A stretch of DNA of 64,000 nt from Takakia lepidozioides (lineage: Eukaryota; Streptophyta; Takakiopsida; Takakiales; Takakiaceae): the NCBI GenBank assembly GCA_030704615.1, contig CM060733.1, forward strand, positions 62,930,001 through 62,994,000, read 5' to 3'. A model generated the notes under the pieces. It had not been told where the DNA came from, ran no database searches, and was given only the letters and a program-made list of their open reading frames with translations. Below, one piece after another: positions 20,751-32,521 of the stretch (the first letter of the stretch is position 1; each line of letters starts with the position of its first letter). Position numbers and translations under genes: made by a program.

Positions 20751-22261
20751 TGAAGTCGCGTCGCCTCAGCAAAGCGAATAGTCCGCTGGACTGGCGGTCC
20801 GGTGGACTCTCGGCCCGATGGGAAATGAGTCTGCTGCACTTGCGAGGAGCGTGGATGAATTTAGTACGATCCGTTTGTTTGGTGGACGTATTCAATGCGA
20901 TGACGGCGGATAGTTGGCGCTTGTGAAATTGCGCCACGTTGGCAGTGCCATGCCCGCTTTCCCCCTTCTACTTCTACTTTCTCCATTCTCTTCGCACCTG
21001 TTTCTTCGCACAGTTTTGCACTGCTTTGTTTTCCTCTTTGCGTTTCCATCACCGTAACGAAAGACGACCGTTCTTCCCCAGGTGTGGAGAGTCGCGGTGA
21101 GCCACGAAGCGTCGCAAACACGCTCGCCTTCGTAACAACTCGAAGTTCATCGGCTCGGTGAGGTTCTCACTTGCTGCGGTGTTTCCATTCCATTATGTGT
21201 CCTCTTCTTGCTTAGGGTGAGTCTTTTCATAGGACTTCTATCTGTCGCTCTGTCGCTCTGTCGCTCATTGTCCTTGCACCTTCGTTTCATTCTGCAGCGA
21301 TGGAGGATGCTTGTGAAAAAGGTGGAGCGGACTTGGTTGGATTTTGTGCACCAAACCAGACTGAAGAAGGAGCAAAGGTACTGGTACTCACCAGACAAGT
21401 TTGATCATAAAATAGTGGAAGCATTTGTAGACCTCCGCGCCCGGAAGCCCAAAAAACTCGAATTGGCAGAAGGACAAGCTCTTCTGTCCCTTCTGTGAAG
21501 AGGTAATCAAGGACAAAATCCAACTAAATCGGCATTGTGTTGACACGGGTTGCAAGGAGACTGTTGCAATGATTCCACGGGATTTCAAGCCTTGGCCGAT
21601 ACTGAAAGAAATGTCGATTGTCAAAGAGGCCACAATGCGCTTGCGCGGATCAGTGCTTGACCCCCACACTTTGGAATTAGACGAAGTGCACGCACGGTAT
21701 GGCGTCCATTGTGGTGGCCCGTCAATGGAGGATTTGCAAGTGCAAGGAACGCTGGACGCTCCCAGAAAACGTAAACTGAGTGATGGGGCCCAAAAAAAGG
21801 AGAGGCAAAAAAAGGAGAAGGCTGCAAGATCTGCTCGCGAGGCAAGGGCAAAATCCACGCAACAGACTGAACCCCGTCCTGGGCGGCAGACCCACACCAT
21901 CAGTACTGATACTGAAAGTGAATGTGCTCAGGGCCTGGAAGGGGTGACAAGTCCAGTGGACATTGACTTGCCTGACCAGACTCGGCAGCAGGCTCACACA
22001 AATATCGCGACCCATGCCATCGGTTTAGGGTCAAAACCAAAAACTCAACAGAGCACTGAAGGGCCAGTCTGCCCTGGCACATTGCGCCTCGTTGACTTTG
22101 GGCTTTTCCCACCTGAGTGCCCACCAATTGGGGATCCAGACTTCTTCCGTTATTTCTACAGAGTTGCTCAGTCAGGTTTGCTACGCACATTAATCCGACA
22201 GGCGGAACAGAACTGGTTGAACAGCTTTGAAGATGAAGATGACGATGATGAAGTAGAGGAG

Positions 22262-22550
22262 GTAATGGTCAGTCTGACCGCCCAGTCTGACCGCCCAGTT
22301 TGTTCTCTGTGTTGTTTGAGTCCATCATTGGGGTCACGTTGCCTATTCAGTCTGGTCAGTCCCCTGCGTTCTCTCCTCAGTCCGCTGGCTCAGTCCGCTC
22401 GTCAGTTAGTCTGTTTTATATCGTTGCATTACTTACTGAGTCCGTTTGTCAGTCCGCTGGTCCAGTCCACTGGTATAGTCTACTAGTTGCCTCCACCCTA
22501 CGTACGCACGTTACAGTCTGCTCGTCTGTGAGTCCAGTCCGCTGCATGAG
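22262..22550 (+). other. intron packed with CAGTCTG/CAGTCCGCTGG words
   Basis: Donor GAGGAG|GTAATG and acceptor CATGAG|GTGAAT join coding blocks in the same phase. The intron holds more than ten CAGTC(T/C)G words, including GACCGCCCAGTCTGACCGCC. Splice calls are by eye. Confidence 0.6.
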
Positions 22551-25306
22551 GTGAATATAGAGTCCACGTCCATGTTCCTGACGTCGAAGTTCTCTGCCGT
22601 GTACCAGGATGAACGTGTTTCTATTCATAGGGCCATTCAGGCTTGGCGGATACCTAGCAATGATGCTCCTTTACAAGCGACTGCAGTGCGTGCGGAAGTG
22701 GACTGCGTGCGAGATTACATATTATTGAAGTATCCTGGGTCATCTGCTGCTATAGCGGCATTACATATTGAAGACACGTCGGGGGGGAATGCATCTGGGA
22801 CAGCCGAGTCTGCCATCCAGCAGACTCCCATTCAGCAGGCCGTCATCCAGCAGACTCCCGTTCAGCAGCCTGTCATCCAGCAGACTCCAAGATCGCAGAC
22901 TCCCAACGAGCAGCCTGTCATCCTGCAGACTCCTCTCCAGGAGCCCATCATGCAGCCCATGCCAATGGGAAGTCCTGTCATCCAACAGACTGCGGACCAG
23001 CAGACTGCCTTTCTCTCACATAGCACGACGCTTTTTGCAGTTTGGCGATCGCCATCACCGGTAATTCGCCCCGGAACTGAAGACCTCACACTTCCCCGGC
23101 TTAGGGTGGGAGAAATTAATCCCCATTTGGATTGGCATAATGAGCTCCACCGGATCGTTGCGGACCGCCGGTGGTCATTTGTACCATTTCATTATTCCAT
23201 GGAGTTTTCTATTGAGGAAGCCAACCATGTTCTAGAAGCCACCTCTGCTGTTGCCATTGAAGCCACAAGCGACCAAAATGCGCCGCCTCTACTTGTGCAG
23301 CTGATTCTCATGGATGACCCACGGCCTGAAGACCTCAGACATATGCCTATGGCACATCCAATTTTTTGGGGTGCGAAGAAAGCACTTGTACGGATTGACT
23401 GAGGAGGACTTTGAGCGCATGGCAGCTTCCTTCCTACAACACAGATGGATGCAATTTGGCAATTTCCACTCATACAACAAGTTGATGAAGGATCTGCATA
23501 GTTTGAGGATGGACTTACTCCATGGAACAGACCATTCACAGAAGTTTGTGGTGGATGAGGCATTGCACTGGTTTGCATTGGTGATGGAGCGAGCTGTATT
23601 CGACATTGTTTTGCAGAATCCCAATGACTTCAAAGTCCTGTGGTGTGGGATCCCAACTGAAGACCGCATCGGCGCCATTGCTCATCTCGATGGAGCATGC
23701 CTGTGCCGGCAAATCAAGGACATTGGCCTCGTCGGAAATCTCTTGGAAGGTAAAGTGTTATGGGCAACTTTCGTGTTTCAGCTCAATTTCTTTTGCCAAT
23801 TTTTTTACAAGTTCACATTTGCATAAACATGTGTTGCAGGGCGAGTTGATCTAGGAGACAAGCAAGTGCAGGTTGCTTTCGACTCTTTTGCCAGAGGTGC
23901 AAGGGACCTTGTCCTGGCTTTACAAGGAGTTCGGGAGACTGTCCAGCAGACTGGCCTCCAAACCACCATAGATGTACCCAACGACCTAACTTACAGAATT
24001 CAATATGCATCTTGCGGCCGAGTCTGATGAGAGGGCAACACAGGCTGAAATAGGTTGAAGAAGAAGGTGCCCTACCACATTGTCCTTGACATGTCCTGAC
24101 CCATGGAGGATTTGACCGATGACCTCTTGTGTGTGCTGCTTGTGTCTGTAGTCAGGTAATGTCGGATTGGTCTGTCAGATCGAACCACTACGGCGTAGAT
24201 GAGTAGTCAGAGATTGAAACACGCTTGCTAAGACCAAGCTGACTCTCCCAAGAACGGCGAGCTCACGGTATCCTCACAGGATGTTCGTCCCTCCGTCGGC
24301 AGACTGTCTACTTCTGAGGACATGACATCTTCCGCCCATGCTGCAAACGTGGGATCGACAGCCAAGAAAGGTGTGGGGGTGAGCACGCCCCCCGATGCGC
24401 GGGTCAGTTCTATGCATGCGACCCATGAAGCTGCAAAGACAGGTCCAGCAAGTGTAAACAAACCTGCTGACCAGCCTCTGTTGCGAAGTAGGGCGGCAGC
24501 GCTGCGTTTGTCTGCTCTATCCAGCCCGCCTACAATTGTCCCTGCTTCCCAGGGGAGAGGCGAAGCCAAGAAGCGGACTGTCGTGGACCATGCTGAGGAG
24601 GTCGAGGAGGGTCCGAGTACCAAGAGACCGGCGAAGAAAAAGTCTGGCGTCTTTATGAACAAGAACCGCAAGCTGGCCTTGGACATGGACAAAGATGTGG
24701 GTCGTTTCTTGGAGCAACACAGGTGAGTACTGTGCTCAGTCTCCTTGTCTGTCTTTGTCGTTAAGTGCTTTGCGCTCTGTTGTGGTCAGTCTGCTGCTGG
24801 TTTCATCATTGTCTGTTGTGGTTAGTCTTGTCAGTCTGATGAATTGTTCAGCCTGTAGAGTGTTTGGTACCATGTTGACATCAGTCTATTCAGTACATGA
24901 GGCTTCCCGAAGGATGGTCTGCTCTGTGCAGGATGGGTGCTCGGTTTGGCAAAGCACATGCTCTGCACATGAAGGCAGGTAATTCCATGCTGATGTTTTT
25001 TGAAGGGGACCCACGGTTTGAATGCGGACTGTCGCCGGATGACATAAAGGCGGTCCAGAAGGTTGAGTCGGAGTGCACAGATAGACTCCTGGAGCTGTGG
25101 TGTCGATTCTATGAAAGTCGGTTGAGGCTGCGTTCATCAACACTATTGTTGTTCTTCCAACGTCGACGTGGACGGTGTTGAAGTCATTGGGGGTGGGGCA
25201 ACATGAAAGCCTTCTGGGGGTCTTGAAAGGTTGCCTCAGCACTGAACGACTGGGCAAGGACTTGAAAGAGTGCGATTTCATTTTGGTGCCAATTGGGGAC
25301 AAGTAA

Positions 25307-25524
25307 GAACTCTTCTGAGTCTGCTGAGACTGTCTCCTGAGTCATAGTCTGGTTTCGCAGTGTCGTCTTGACTCTCAGCGATTAAGTTGACCTCTGTATT
25401 TGTGCAGTGGACTGGGTTTGAAGATTGAGTCTGCTGAGTGTTGAGTCTGCTGAGTGGTCGGTCTGCTGAGTGTCAGTCTGCTGAGTCTGCCCATCATGAT
25501 TGTGCAATGACGCCACCATTGCAG
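25307..25524 (+). other. intron with (AGTCTGCTG)n between Ulp1 motifs
   Basis: It lies between VPIGD(K) and GHWSVC of the Ulp1 domain, which are normally almost adjacent, so it is an intron (donor AAG|TAAG or GACAAG region, acceptor TTGCAG at 25519-25524). It carries a run of GAGTCTGCTGAGTGTT-like units. Confidence 0.65.
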
Positions 25525-25948
25525 GGGGCACTGGAGTGTTTGTATCATCGACCTCCGCAAGGGCTGTTACACTCACCTGAACTCTATCAGGGACTTGCAT
25601 AAATGTCCATTTGTTCTAGGGTGGATTCGGAAGCTTCATGCGCAGTGCTTAGGGTACTCGATGGACTCACCAGAGTGACAAGAGATTGTCCAAGCATTTC
25701 AGTTCCACGCGCCTGATGTGCCCCAGCAACCATTCAGCTAGGAGTGTGGCTTTTACGTCATGTCATTCATTCAAGTGTTTTATGAGTGGGTAAAAGTCAG
25801 AGCAAATGTCTCCAAGACTGCAAAGCCAGAGAGAGGAACACCTTTCACGAAGGACTGGTTTACTTTCAAGTTTGCACTTGGGCAGCGAATGCAGTGTGCC
25901 CAGTATATCGTGCAGGGGTTGGACAATGTAGAGAAACTGCTCTCATGA

Positions 25949-26439
25949 GTATGATGTACTTGTCATGTGAAGTCTATGTACCGAAATAAAAAATGCGAGT
26001 CTTTTCGCGTACTATTCCAGTGGCGATGAGCATTTTTGTGTACTGTGGGTGCTGGCATGTTTTGTAATGTTGTCACTAAACTCAATGGACACAATGGTGT
26101 CAATTTTTCCATGCACTGTGCACACGAGTCTGCTGAGCTTGAATGTGCGAGCAGTACGCTGCCGAGGCTAGGACTGCTGGGTCTGGTACCTAGTCTGGGA
26201 GGCACCATGTCCATGAGTCCGCTGGGACGCTGGATTGGCATAAGTTGCAGGGATGAGGTGGAAGTGTGGTGAGCAGACTTTTGGAGTGGGCAGCAGACTG
26301 ACTAGCAGACTGGCTTACTGGCGCTCGCAGTCTGTTGACTGTGACTCTGTTGGGAGACTGTGCGTGAGTCCGTTGGGAGACTATGTTGGGAGACTGGAGG
26401 AGTCCGTTGGGAGACTGTGCATTAGTCCATTGCGGACTT
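25949..26439. other. MULE intergenic stretch between convergent genes
   Basis: 3' region shared by the convergent protease-like and transposase genes. From 26270 to 26430 it is again dominated by AGACTG(G/T) and AGTCCGTTGGGAGACTG units. No gene. Confidence 0.6.
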
Positions 26440-26665
26440 GTATTTCAGAAAGGGACAATGCTACCAGAAGAAATTGCAAACTTATATTGTCTTCTTTGTG
26501 ACACCTACACGATATGTCACCTTGTCTCTTTTCGAGGAATTGCAGACTTATATTGTCTTCTCCGTGACACCTACACGACGTGAAACCTTGTCTGTTTTCG
26601 AGGCATTGCAAACTTATATTGTCTTCTTCGTGACATCTACACGACCTGAAACCTTGCAAATTTTC
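26440..26665. repeat. 66-bp tandem repeat, three copies
   Basis: TTGCAAACTTATATTGTCTTCT (or its variant with a G) recurs at 26474, 26540 and 26606, an exact 66-bp period. The last copy overlaps the 3' end of the transposase frame (stop at 26614), so the protein's final residues come from the repeat. Confidence 0.9.
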
Positions 26666-29600
26666 GAGTATATATGTGCTGCAGGTGCAGGTGCAGACAC
26701 CCTCTTGCTGGTTCTCCGCAAAACCCTAGGCCGGGTTTTCCAGGCCTCCACGAAATCTCGTCTCCTTTTCAGAGACATGTTGTTGTTGTCGTTCAAAGGA
26801 CGGAAAGCCTTTGCTGCCGCAGGGTGCAACATTCCAGCCGCACTTTTCGCCAGGATATCAACGAGCTGCCCTCTGCACATATGAAGAGCAGATCGGGCAT
26901 GTGCCTCCAAGTATTTTTCATCACCTACAATGCGAAGTATGTCCGTGAATTCTTGTTCCAATGAGGCTGAGACCTGCAGAGGTGCCTCGTCGTAGGGGAA
27001 GTCGTCCGGAGGATGTCTTTCCATGAACTGATTGGATTCGTCGATGCCGCCGGCACCATTGCCCAAGAGCAAGTTAGGTAATCCTCCATGAATGGTTCCC
27101 AGCGCCGTGCCACAAGCGCGCACAAGGAGGCCATCCTGCAGGTCAGGGTGAAGCATCTTCAGGACACGGACCTGATGCTTGCATAAGTTTCCCTTCATTG
27201 CCCATGGGCACGTGCAACAACCCCAATCGCAATCAGGATTGTAAACAATGTATGTTGTGCCGGGGTGGTTGCTGCTGAGAACGTAGGCTGGTTCACCAGG
27301 ACCCAAGGGAAGAGTAACACTCTCAGCAGGAATGTCTCGTGCCGCAAGTATAGAACTGGATATGTACTTTTCGTGTTTGTCATTTCTTATGAACCCGTGG
27401 GTCTTCAAATGGATTGCGTACCAGTAGTGTGTTAGCACACGGCCAGTGAGTTCCCATATAAGCCAGTCCACTCTACGACCACTCATCTTGCCTTTCCCCA
27501 TGGCAAGTCTTGCCTTCAGATTTCCATGGTATGCCTCAATGCTTGCGTTTGTGTCTTGGCTCGCATGAGGGACATTGCGGGCTGCTGTACACCACATTGC
27601 TATTTGGGCTTCCAGTACTGTTCGATATAGTCAAGAAATTCATGTCCTTTCGGGTATTTTGACCTCATACGATGGATTCTCCTTGCAACCCACCGAAGCG
27701 CTCTTTTCTCGTTGCGTGGTCCCCCTCTACAGTACATGAGGTCTCCCATATCCTTCAACAAGTTTACAACGGTCACCGGATCCTTTGTTTTCTTGCATGA
27801 TTGCTTCACCCATGCCTTGCGGACATGCCAAAGGCAGAGGAAAATGAGTACTCCTTCAAAAACAATTCTGCACAACACATATGGTACACATTAGAGTCTT
27901 GGGATCGGACTGCAATGGTGGACTGCCGGAGTGGACTGTAACAGCAACCTGTATCAGCGGGCAAAGCCACTGGACTCGCCTAGCTAGGACTGGGGCAGCG
28001 GACTGCCCCAGGGACTGCCGAGTGGACTTGGCAGCGGACGGCCGACCCCAGGGACTGCTGAGTGGACTTGACAACGGACTTGGCAGCGGACTGCCGAGCG
28101 GACTTGCTGGGGACTGCCAGCGGACTTGCCAGGGGACTGATGACCGGACTTGACAGCGGACTACCAATGGATTTGTCCAGCGAACTGCCATCGGGTTTTG
28201 CCACAAGAGTCTGCCAGTGGACTGTAGCAATGGACTTCAACAATGGACCGGTGCTGTGGACCAACAGACTTACCAAATATCGTTGATTTCTGCTTCGGCA
28301 TCGTCCACAATGAAGGCATTGGGTCGCCAGCTCGGCAAATCTGCGAGGAGTGAATCACGCAAGGCTCTCATCCACGGAACCAGGTCTCTTGTCCGATTCC
28401 TCACGGATAGGATATAGGCAACTGGTATACCGTTCAACCACTCGTCAAAGACCATCAACGTGTACAATGGGAACTGTTGGAATGCACAATGTAAGATGGT
28501 CAGAGCATGCAAATTCCGCTCTGTTCTGCACGAGAAGACTTCATAAGAGTGATGAGGTCTGTAGCGGTTCACAATGGGTCGGCCTCTCGGTCTTCCGCAA
28601 CGTACACAACCCTAAACATACAGAAAGGGTCAGCACACCAAATATTATGTGAATGTTGCATGGTACTATGCTATTATGCTCGTACAAATCCATGGAATCG
28701 TTCGAATAGTACCTTGTCATGATTTGTCCCAAAGGTTGCATCACATGCAACGATATGGTCATGTCCTAGTTCCAGCATTCGTCGTTTCTGCCACGGAGTT
28801 TGTATGCCAATAGTGAATGTCAAATCTCCATCAAAATGCTCGAATGTTGGCTCTAATTTCTCCTCTTGGTAGAAAAAAACGGACGCAGGATTCTGGTCTC
28901 TCCACATGCGCACACTCTCTGCATCAACCGCGTGCTTTTTGAAGGTTTGCCACGCACGTTTCTCGGCAAGGTTGCGAACATCTTGCTCCAACAAGAAATC
29001 ATCGCGGGTCCATGCATCGCCCAAGCCGGTGTTGTTTATCACGTGCTCTTTATGCTCCATCATGATTTGGGCGACCGACAGGCCTCGGCACAAACACTCG
29101 ACGACCCAGGCTTTCAATTCCTCGCTAATGTGTGGTGCATAGGTGTGGCGGGTATTCCTGAACTCTGCGGACTTCCCATGCGAGGGTTTCCCTTGCGCAT
29201 CTGTATGATCCATGTTGTTGTAGTACGTGAGGACACAGATGTCAGGGGCGAGATAGCATTGCTGGACCTTGAAACAGCATTGGCAACCACGTTTGTAAGG
29301 CTCTCCATACTCCGACTTCTTTCTCCTTGGGCCTTTATGAGGGCAAGATGTTCCAGCACCCACAAGAGGTCCTCCACGCTTCTGTTTTGGATCCTCCACT
29401 ATTGCCTTGTTGGTGCGCTTGTCATCAGGACTGTAGCAGCATTGATACCTGGACAGAAAATTCTAAAATCAATATCCAATGACTTGAGGAAGCATAAAAT
29501 CAGAGAACTCGTGAAACAAAAAATGGCAACAGACATGCAATGAAACGTCAAAAGGACTGAGGATGGTGCACACATAATACTGGACAGAAATGTGTTGGCT

Positions 29601-29896
29601 CTGGGTGCTTTTCGCGAGCCGGGTTCCACTTTAGAATGGACATTCACCCAAAACTGAGTGGGGTAGTCCTCCAAACTCTCCTCTCCCAGGACAAAGTCAC
29701 CAACTCTATCCCAAGGTATGCAGGCCTTTTCAACATTCACTCGCACACCCATAAACCCATATTGCGTCTCACTCTTCCAATGGAGATCCTTCCTGTCGAA
29801 GGGTCCTGGTTTTGCTGTTTGCAAACATTGTCCAAGAGGCCGTACAAGCGGGCTTTCCGTGATCAGTATATCATCGGGTTTTGCTTCCACGTCCAT
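26614..29896 (-). pseudogene. Mutator-like (MULE) transposase
   Basis: Minus-strand exons, in order. 29896-~29590: N-terminal domain with VNVEKACIPWDRVGDF. ~29450-28716: zinc-type segment KRGCQCCFKVQQCYLAPD, then VACDATFGTN with catalytic Asp 1. ~28535-28271: LYTLMVFDEWLNGIPVAY and AFIVDDAEAEI with Asp 2. 27877-27600: LCLWHVRKAW. 27597-26614: NASIEAYHGNLK with the catalytic Glu (codon 27535-27537), and a SWIM zinc finger CCTCPWAMKGNLCKH. The DDE triad and SWIM are intact. Introns have GTACTA and GTAAGT donors; the one at ~27880-28270 consists largely of AGTGGACTTG(G/A)CAGCGGAC units. A one-base frameshift lies between the last two exons near 27600. The start ATG at 29896 (MDVEAKPDD) is plausible. 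Confidence 0.88.
27880..28270 (-). repeat. transposase intron made of GGACTTGGCAGC-type repeats
   Basis: Between the VDDAEAEI exon (GTAAGT donor) and the CLWHVRKAW exon (TTGTGCAG acceptor), almost all the sequence is (A/G)GTGGACTTGRCAGCGGACT(G/T) units, the same words as in the TIRs and in the introns of the other gene. Confidence 0.8.
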
Positions 29897-30040
29897 GCCC
29901 TATACAGTACAAAGGACACGCTTCTGAACATACAAGAAACGCGCCACAGTACAAGACACGATCGACAACGTGCCAGGAGAACAGTGCGCACGTTCGCGGC
30001 TGCTGGCAAGTGGCAGGCGGCAAGGATGCAGGTTTGAATT

Positions 30041-30459
30041 GCAGCCCTAAAAATGGAGGGCTCGGATGGGTTATGGGAATGGACGGTGGAGATCCTGCGC
30101 CGTCATCAGACTGGATGGCAGGGGACTGGCCAGCGGACTGGCGGGCAGACTGGCGGACTGGCAGACTGCTGGGCAGCGGACTGGCCAGCAGTGGACTGGC
30201 GGACTGGCAGACTGCTGGGCAGCCGACTGGCGAGCAGCGGACTGGCCGACTGGAGGGCAGCGGACTCATGGGCGGGGGACTGGCCGCGCGGCGGACGGGG
30301 GCGCGGGCGCGGTTGCTGCAGCCGCGCCCGTGGCAGGGCGACTGCGCGCAGCGGCGGGTGGGGCGGGCGGGGTGCTGGGGAGCCGGGCGTCCGTGCGCGG
30401 GGCCCACCAGCCACATCGCACGTGCCCATTGAAGACCCTATTATCTTAAGATGAGAGGC
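30041..30459 (-). repeat. MULE terminal inverted repeat, right (419 bp)
   Basis: Mirror of the left TIR. It runs from GCAGCCCTAAAAATGGAGGG to GATGAGAGGC. The middle holds GGACTGGC(C/G)(A/G)G(C)AG units, more of them than on the left. TSD CCATAAACC follows. Confidence 0.92.
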
Positions 30460-30468
30460 CCATAAACC
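30460..30468. repeat. 9-bp target-site duplication, right
   Basis: CCATAAACC, identical to 18904-18912. Confidence 0.9.
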
Positions 30469-31794
30469 AGTGCGGAAATAACGACGGTGGCACTAAAACT
30501 TACAAGCCGGCATTAGTAAGTGCAAGGCCTAGGAGCAAGTAAATTATTAATAATTCCAGGAAAAAAATCTGCAACCAGCCAAGCTTAAATAGAGGGCTCC
30601 TCGTTGCACTAAGGAGGCTGATCGTGATGAAGAAAGAGGCGATGGAGAAACTGAGAGAAGGACGTAGGGAGAAAGGTTGAGGGAGATCAGAGTACCAGGG
30701 TGAAAGGCCTGGTATCAAAGGCATTACGAGATCGTGGGTCCGTAGGTTCATTGGTGGAGACACGAGACAGAGTGCTCACTTGAAGTTTTAAGCTTACTTT
30801 TAAGTCTTGGAGATGATGGAGACAGAAGGAGAGAACATGGATTAAGGTCGAGAGGATTTAGCAAAGCGATTAGTGAGATGCGTGTACAGTGTACAGACCA
30901 TGTTGATACTTAGCGGCCATGATGGTGAGCCATGTGATATAAATGAGATCGGCAGTATTTACAAACTGGAGTATGTATAGTTGAACCTGATTAAGAAAGT
31001 AGATTGGGAAATATTTGAACTGTAAGATCTGTTGAGGGCACAATCATTGTGGGCAATTATGCCAGGACACCTTGTAAGCGTAATGAGATAGGCACTTAGA
31101 GAGAGAGGATCCATGGGAAAGAAGACCAGAAGAAGGTAGTTCAGTGGGATCACAAGAAGAACTGATCAGGGCAGTCCCTGGAATCACGAGATGGGAATGC
31201 AAGGTAGAAAGAGAGACCTGCGTAGCATGTGCAAAGGATAAAGGTGGATGAAGGCCACTGCCGTAACGGATAGGTGGAATGTGTGTTAAGAAATGAACCG
31301 TGCGCGTGGTGCACCAAAGCAACGAGATGCTGCAGGCAGACGCCCTACGTCGGGTCAAGATATCTTTTCTGAGCATTTGCCATGTTGAAGTGAGGGAAGT
31401 GACGTGATGTCAACGAAACAAACAAGTAGGATAACAGTCCGGTCTAGGCTAGGTGTCATGATGTTTTCCTGCTTCCGCTGCGGCTCATGTAGCATTGAAA
31501 CTGGACTGACGGGTTGTCTGATCAAGAGGGAACGTATAGATTTTCCCTGGGTGGTGAAACAAGGCCCCCATTTTTACATTACACAACCTTTGTAATTGAT
31601 GAAGAAGAGAGCGGATTTGGGAGATTGAGTGCGAGTGGAGGTATCCAATACATGTTTCTGGGAGAGGGGGGATGATGATGATAAGGGAGAAGAGGAGAAT
31701 GTGGCGTAGGGAAAGACTTGAGTTTGAGGAGGGTTTTGGAAAGTGTCGGATAGCAGCTGGACGGGAGTCCAAATGTTGGGATGTGTTGCGTGTG
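30469..31794 (-). pseudogene. downstream part of an old LINE-like element split by copy B
   Basis: The minus frame that enters copy B on the right (39342 downward) continues in the same phase at 31794, once the gypsy element and one copy of its target site are disregarded. It stops at ~31574. Further left, minus-strand open frames (31044-31376, 30500-30763) have no clear domain. I recognise neither an endonuclease nor an RT here, so the link to LINEs rests on the 2A-like motifs in the other half. Confidence 0.4.
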
Positions 31795-32521
31795 TGTCGC
31801 GCACCTCACTTCGGTAAACTCCCCCCTCAAGTCATAGTTACTCGCTTGACGCGCGCGCCTAACTCCCAATCTGGCCGCCGGGCCAACTTGGAGCTTCGGC
31901 TGCTCACCGGGGCATAACGGTCCCCCTTTGATCTCCCAAAGAACCCTCCAACGATTTGGAACCAGCGGAATTCCCTTTGGTGGTTGGCAGTCCGGAACAG
32001 CTCCCCACTCTTTGGTCGCTTTCCGGCTTGCTCGCTTACTCACTAGTTTTTGGTCACCAACGGGCTTGCACCGTTCTCAGGGTTACTACTCCCTATATAT
32101 ACTTCTGTAGCTATCCGCGGGGGTTTCACAAACAACCATGTCATTTTATGGCGAACCACCACAAACACCCTCGACTCCCGGTGATGATTCGCGGTGAGTC
32201 TTGGCCCACCCACCACGGCCCCAATGGACCGTGAAGAGTCCCAAGACTCCCCACGACTCCCACCATGAGGTCTCCGCCCCAGGGTGAGTCCTGTGCCACC
32301 CCCACTAAGTCCCGCTAAGCTACCACCACCCCTTGTGGAGCCACCCCCACCGCAACCCGGTGTGCGGGGCTCCACCTAGTGAGCGCCTCCGCCTCCTTGA
32401 GTGCCTTTGGGCACTTAAGGGTGCTTCAGCCCCCCCATACCTATTGCTGCCACTGCCCCCACCACAGGGGCAGCCCCTCTTGTGTCCCGACCCCCTGCCC
32501 TCAAGGCAAAGGGCCGCAACA
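31795..32521 (-). repeat. copy B LTR (3' in element orientation)
   Basis: 727 bp, TGTCGCGCAC...CCGCAACA. Its last bases differ from the other LTR (CCGCGACA). It carries a TATATATA-like box near 32093. Confidence 0.95.

Larger units (their letters stand above)
21300..25948 (+). pseudogene. Ulp1/C48 cysteine-protease-like gene of the MULE (multi-exon)
   Basis: Exon 1 is 21300-21377 (ATG, MEDACEKGG...). Exon 2 is 21431-22261, in phase, with a C2HC zinc finger (CPFCEEVIKDK...RHCVDTGC) and an acidic end. A 289-bp intron of AGTCTG repeats follows, then exon 3 from 22551 with Gln-rich repeats (QQTP, 22800-23010). A frameshift is likely near 23370. Later exons run to a Ulp1 domain: FILVPIGD (before ~25300), GHWSVCIIDL with the expected catalytic His (25529-25531), and ECGFYVMSF with Cys (25745-25747). 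The usual catalytic Asp position reads Asn (THLNS, 25580-25582). In-frame TGA (25676-25678) and TAG (25739-25741) interrupt the domain. It resembles SUMO-protease-like genes of Kaonashi MULEs. Likely inactive as encoded. Confidence 0.75.
18913..30459 (-). mobile_element. complete MULE with long TIRs, DDE transposase and Ulp1-like gene
   Basis: An 11,547-bp element is bounded by inverted repeats (18913-19288 and 30041-30459) starting GCCTCTCAT and flanked by identical 9-bp duplications. Inside are a minus-strand Mutator-type transposase (29896-26614) and a plus-strand multi-exon gene ending in a Ulp1/C48 cysteine-protease domain (21300-25948). MULEs with Ulp1-like genes are known in flowering plants (Kaonashi elements); here the TIRs are GC-rich and built of AGTC(C/T)GCTGG-type repeats. 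Both genes carry stop codons or frameshifts, so this copy is probably non-autonomous now, but its ends are complete. Confidence 0.93.
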
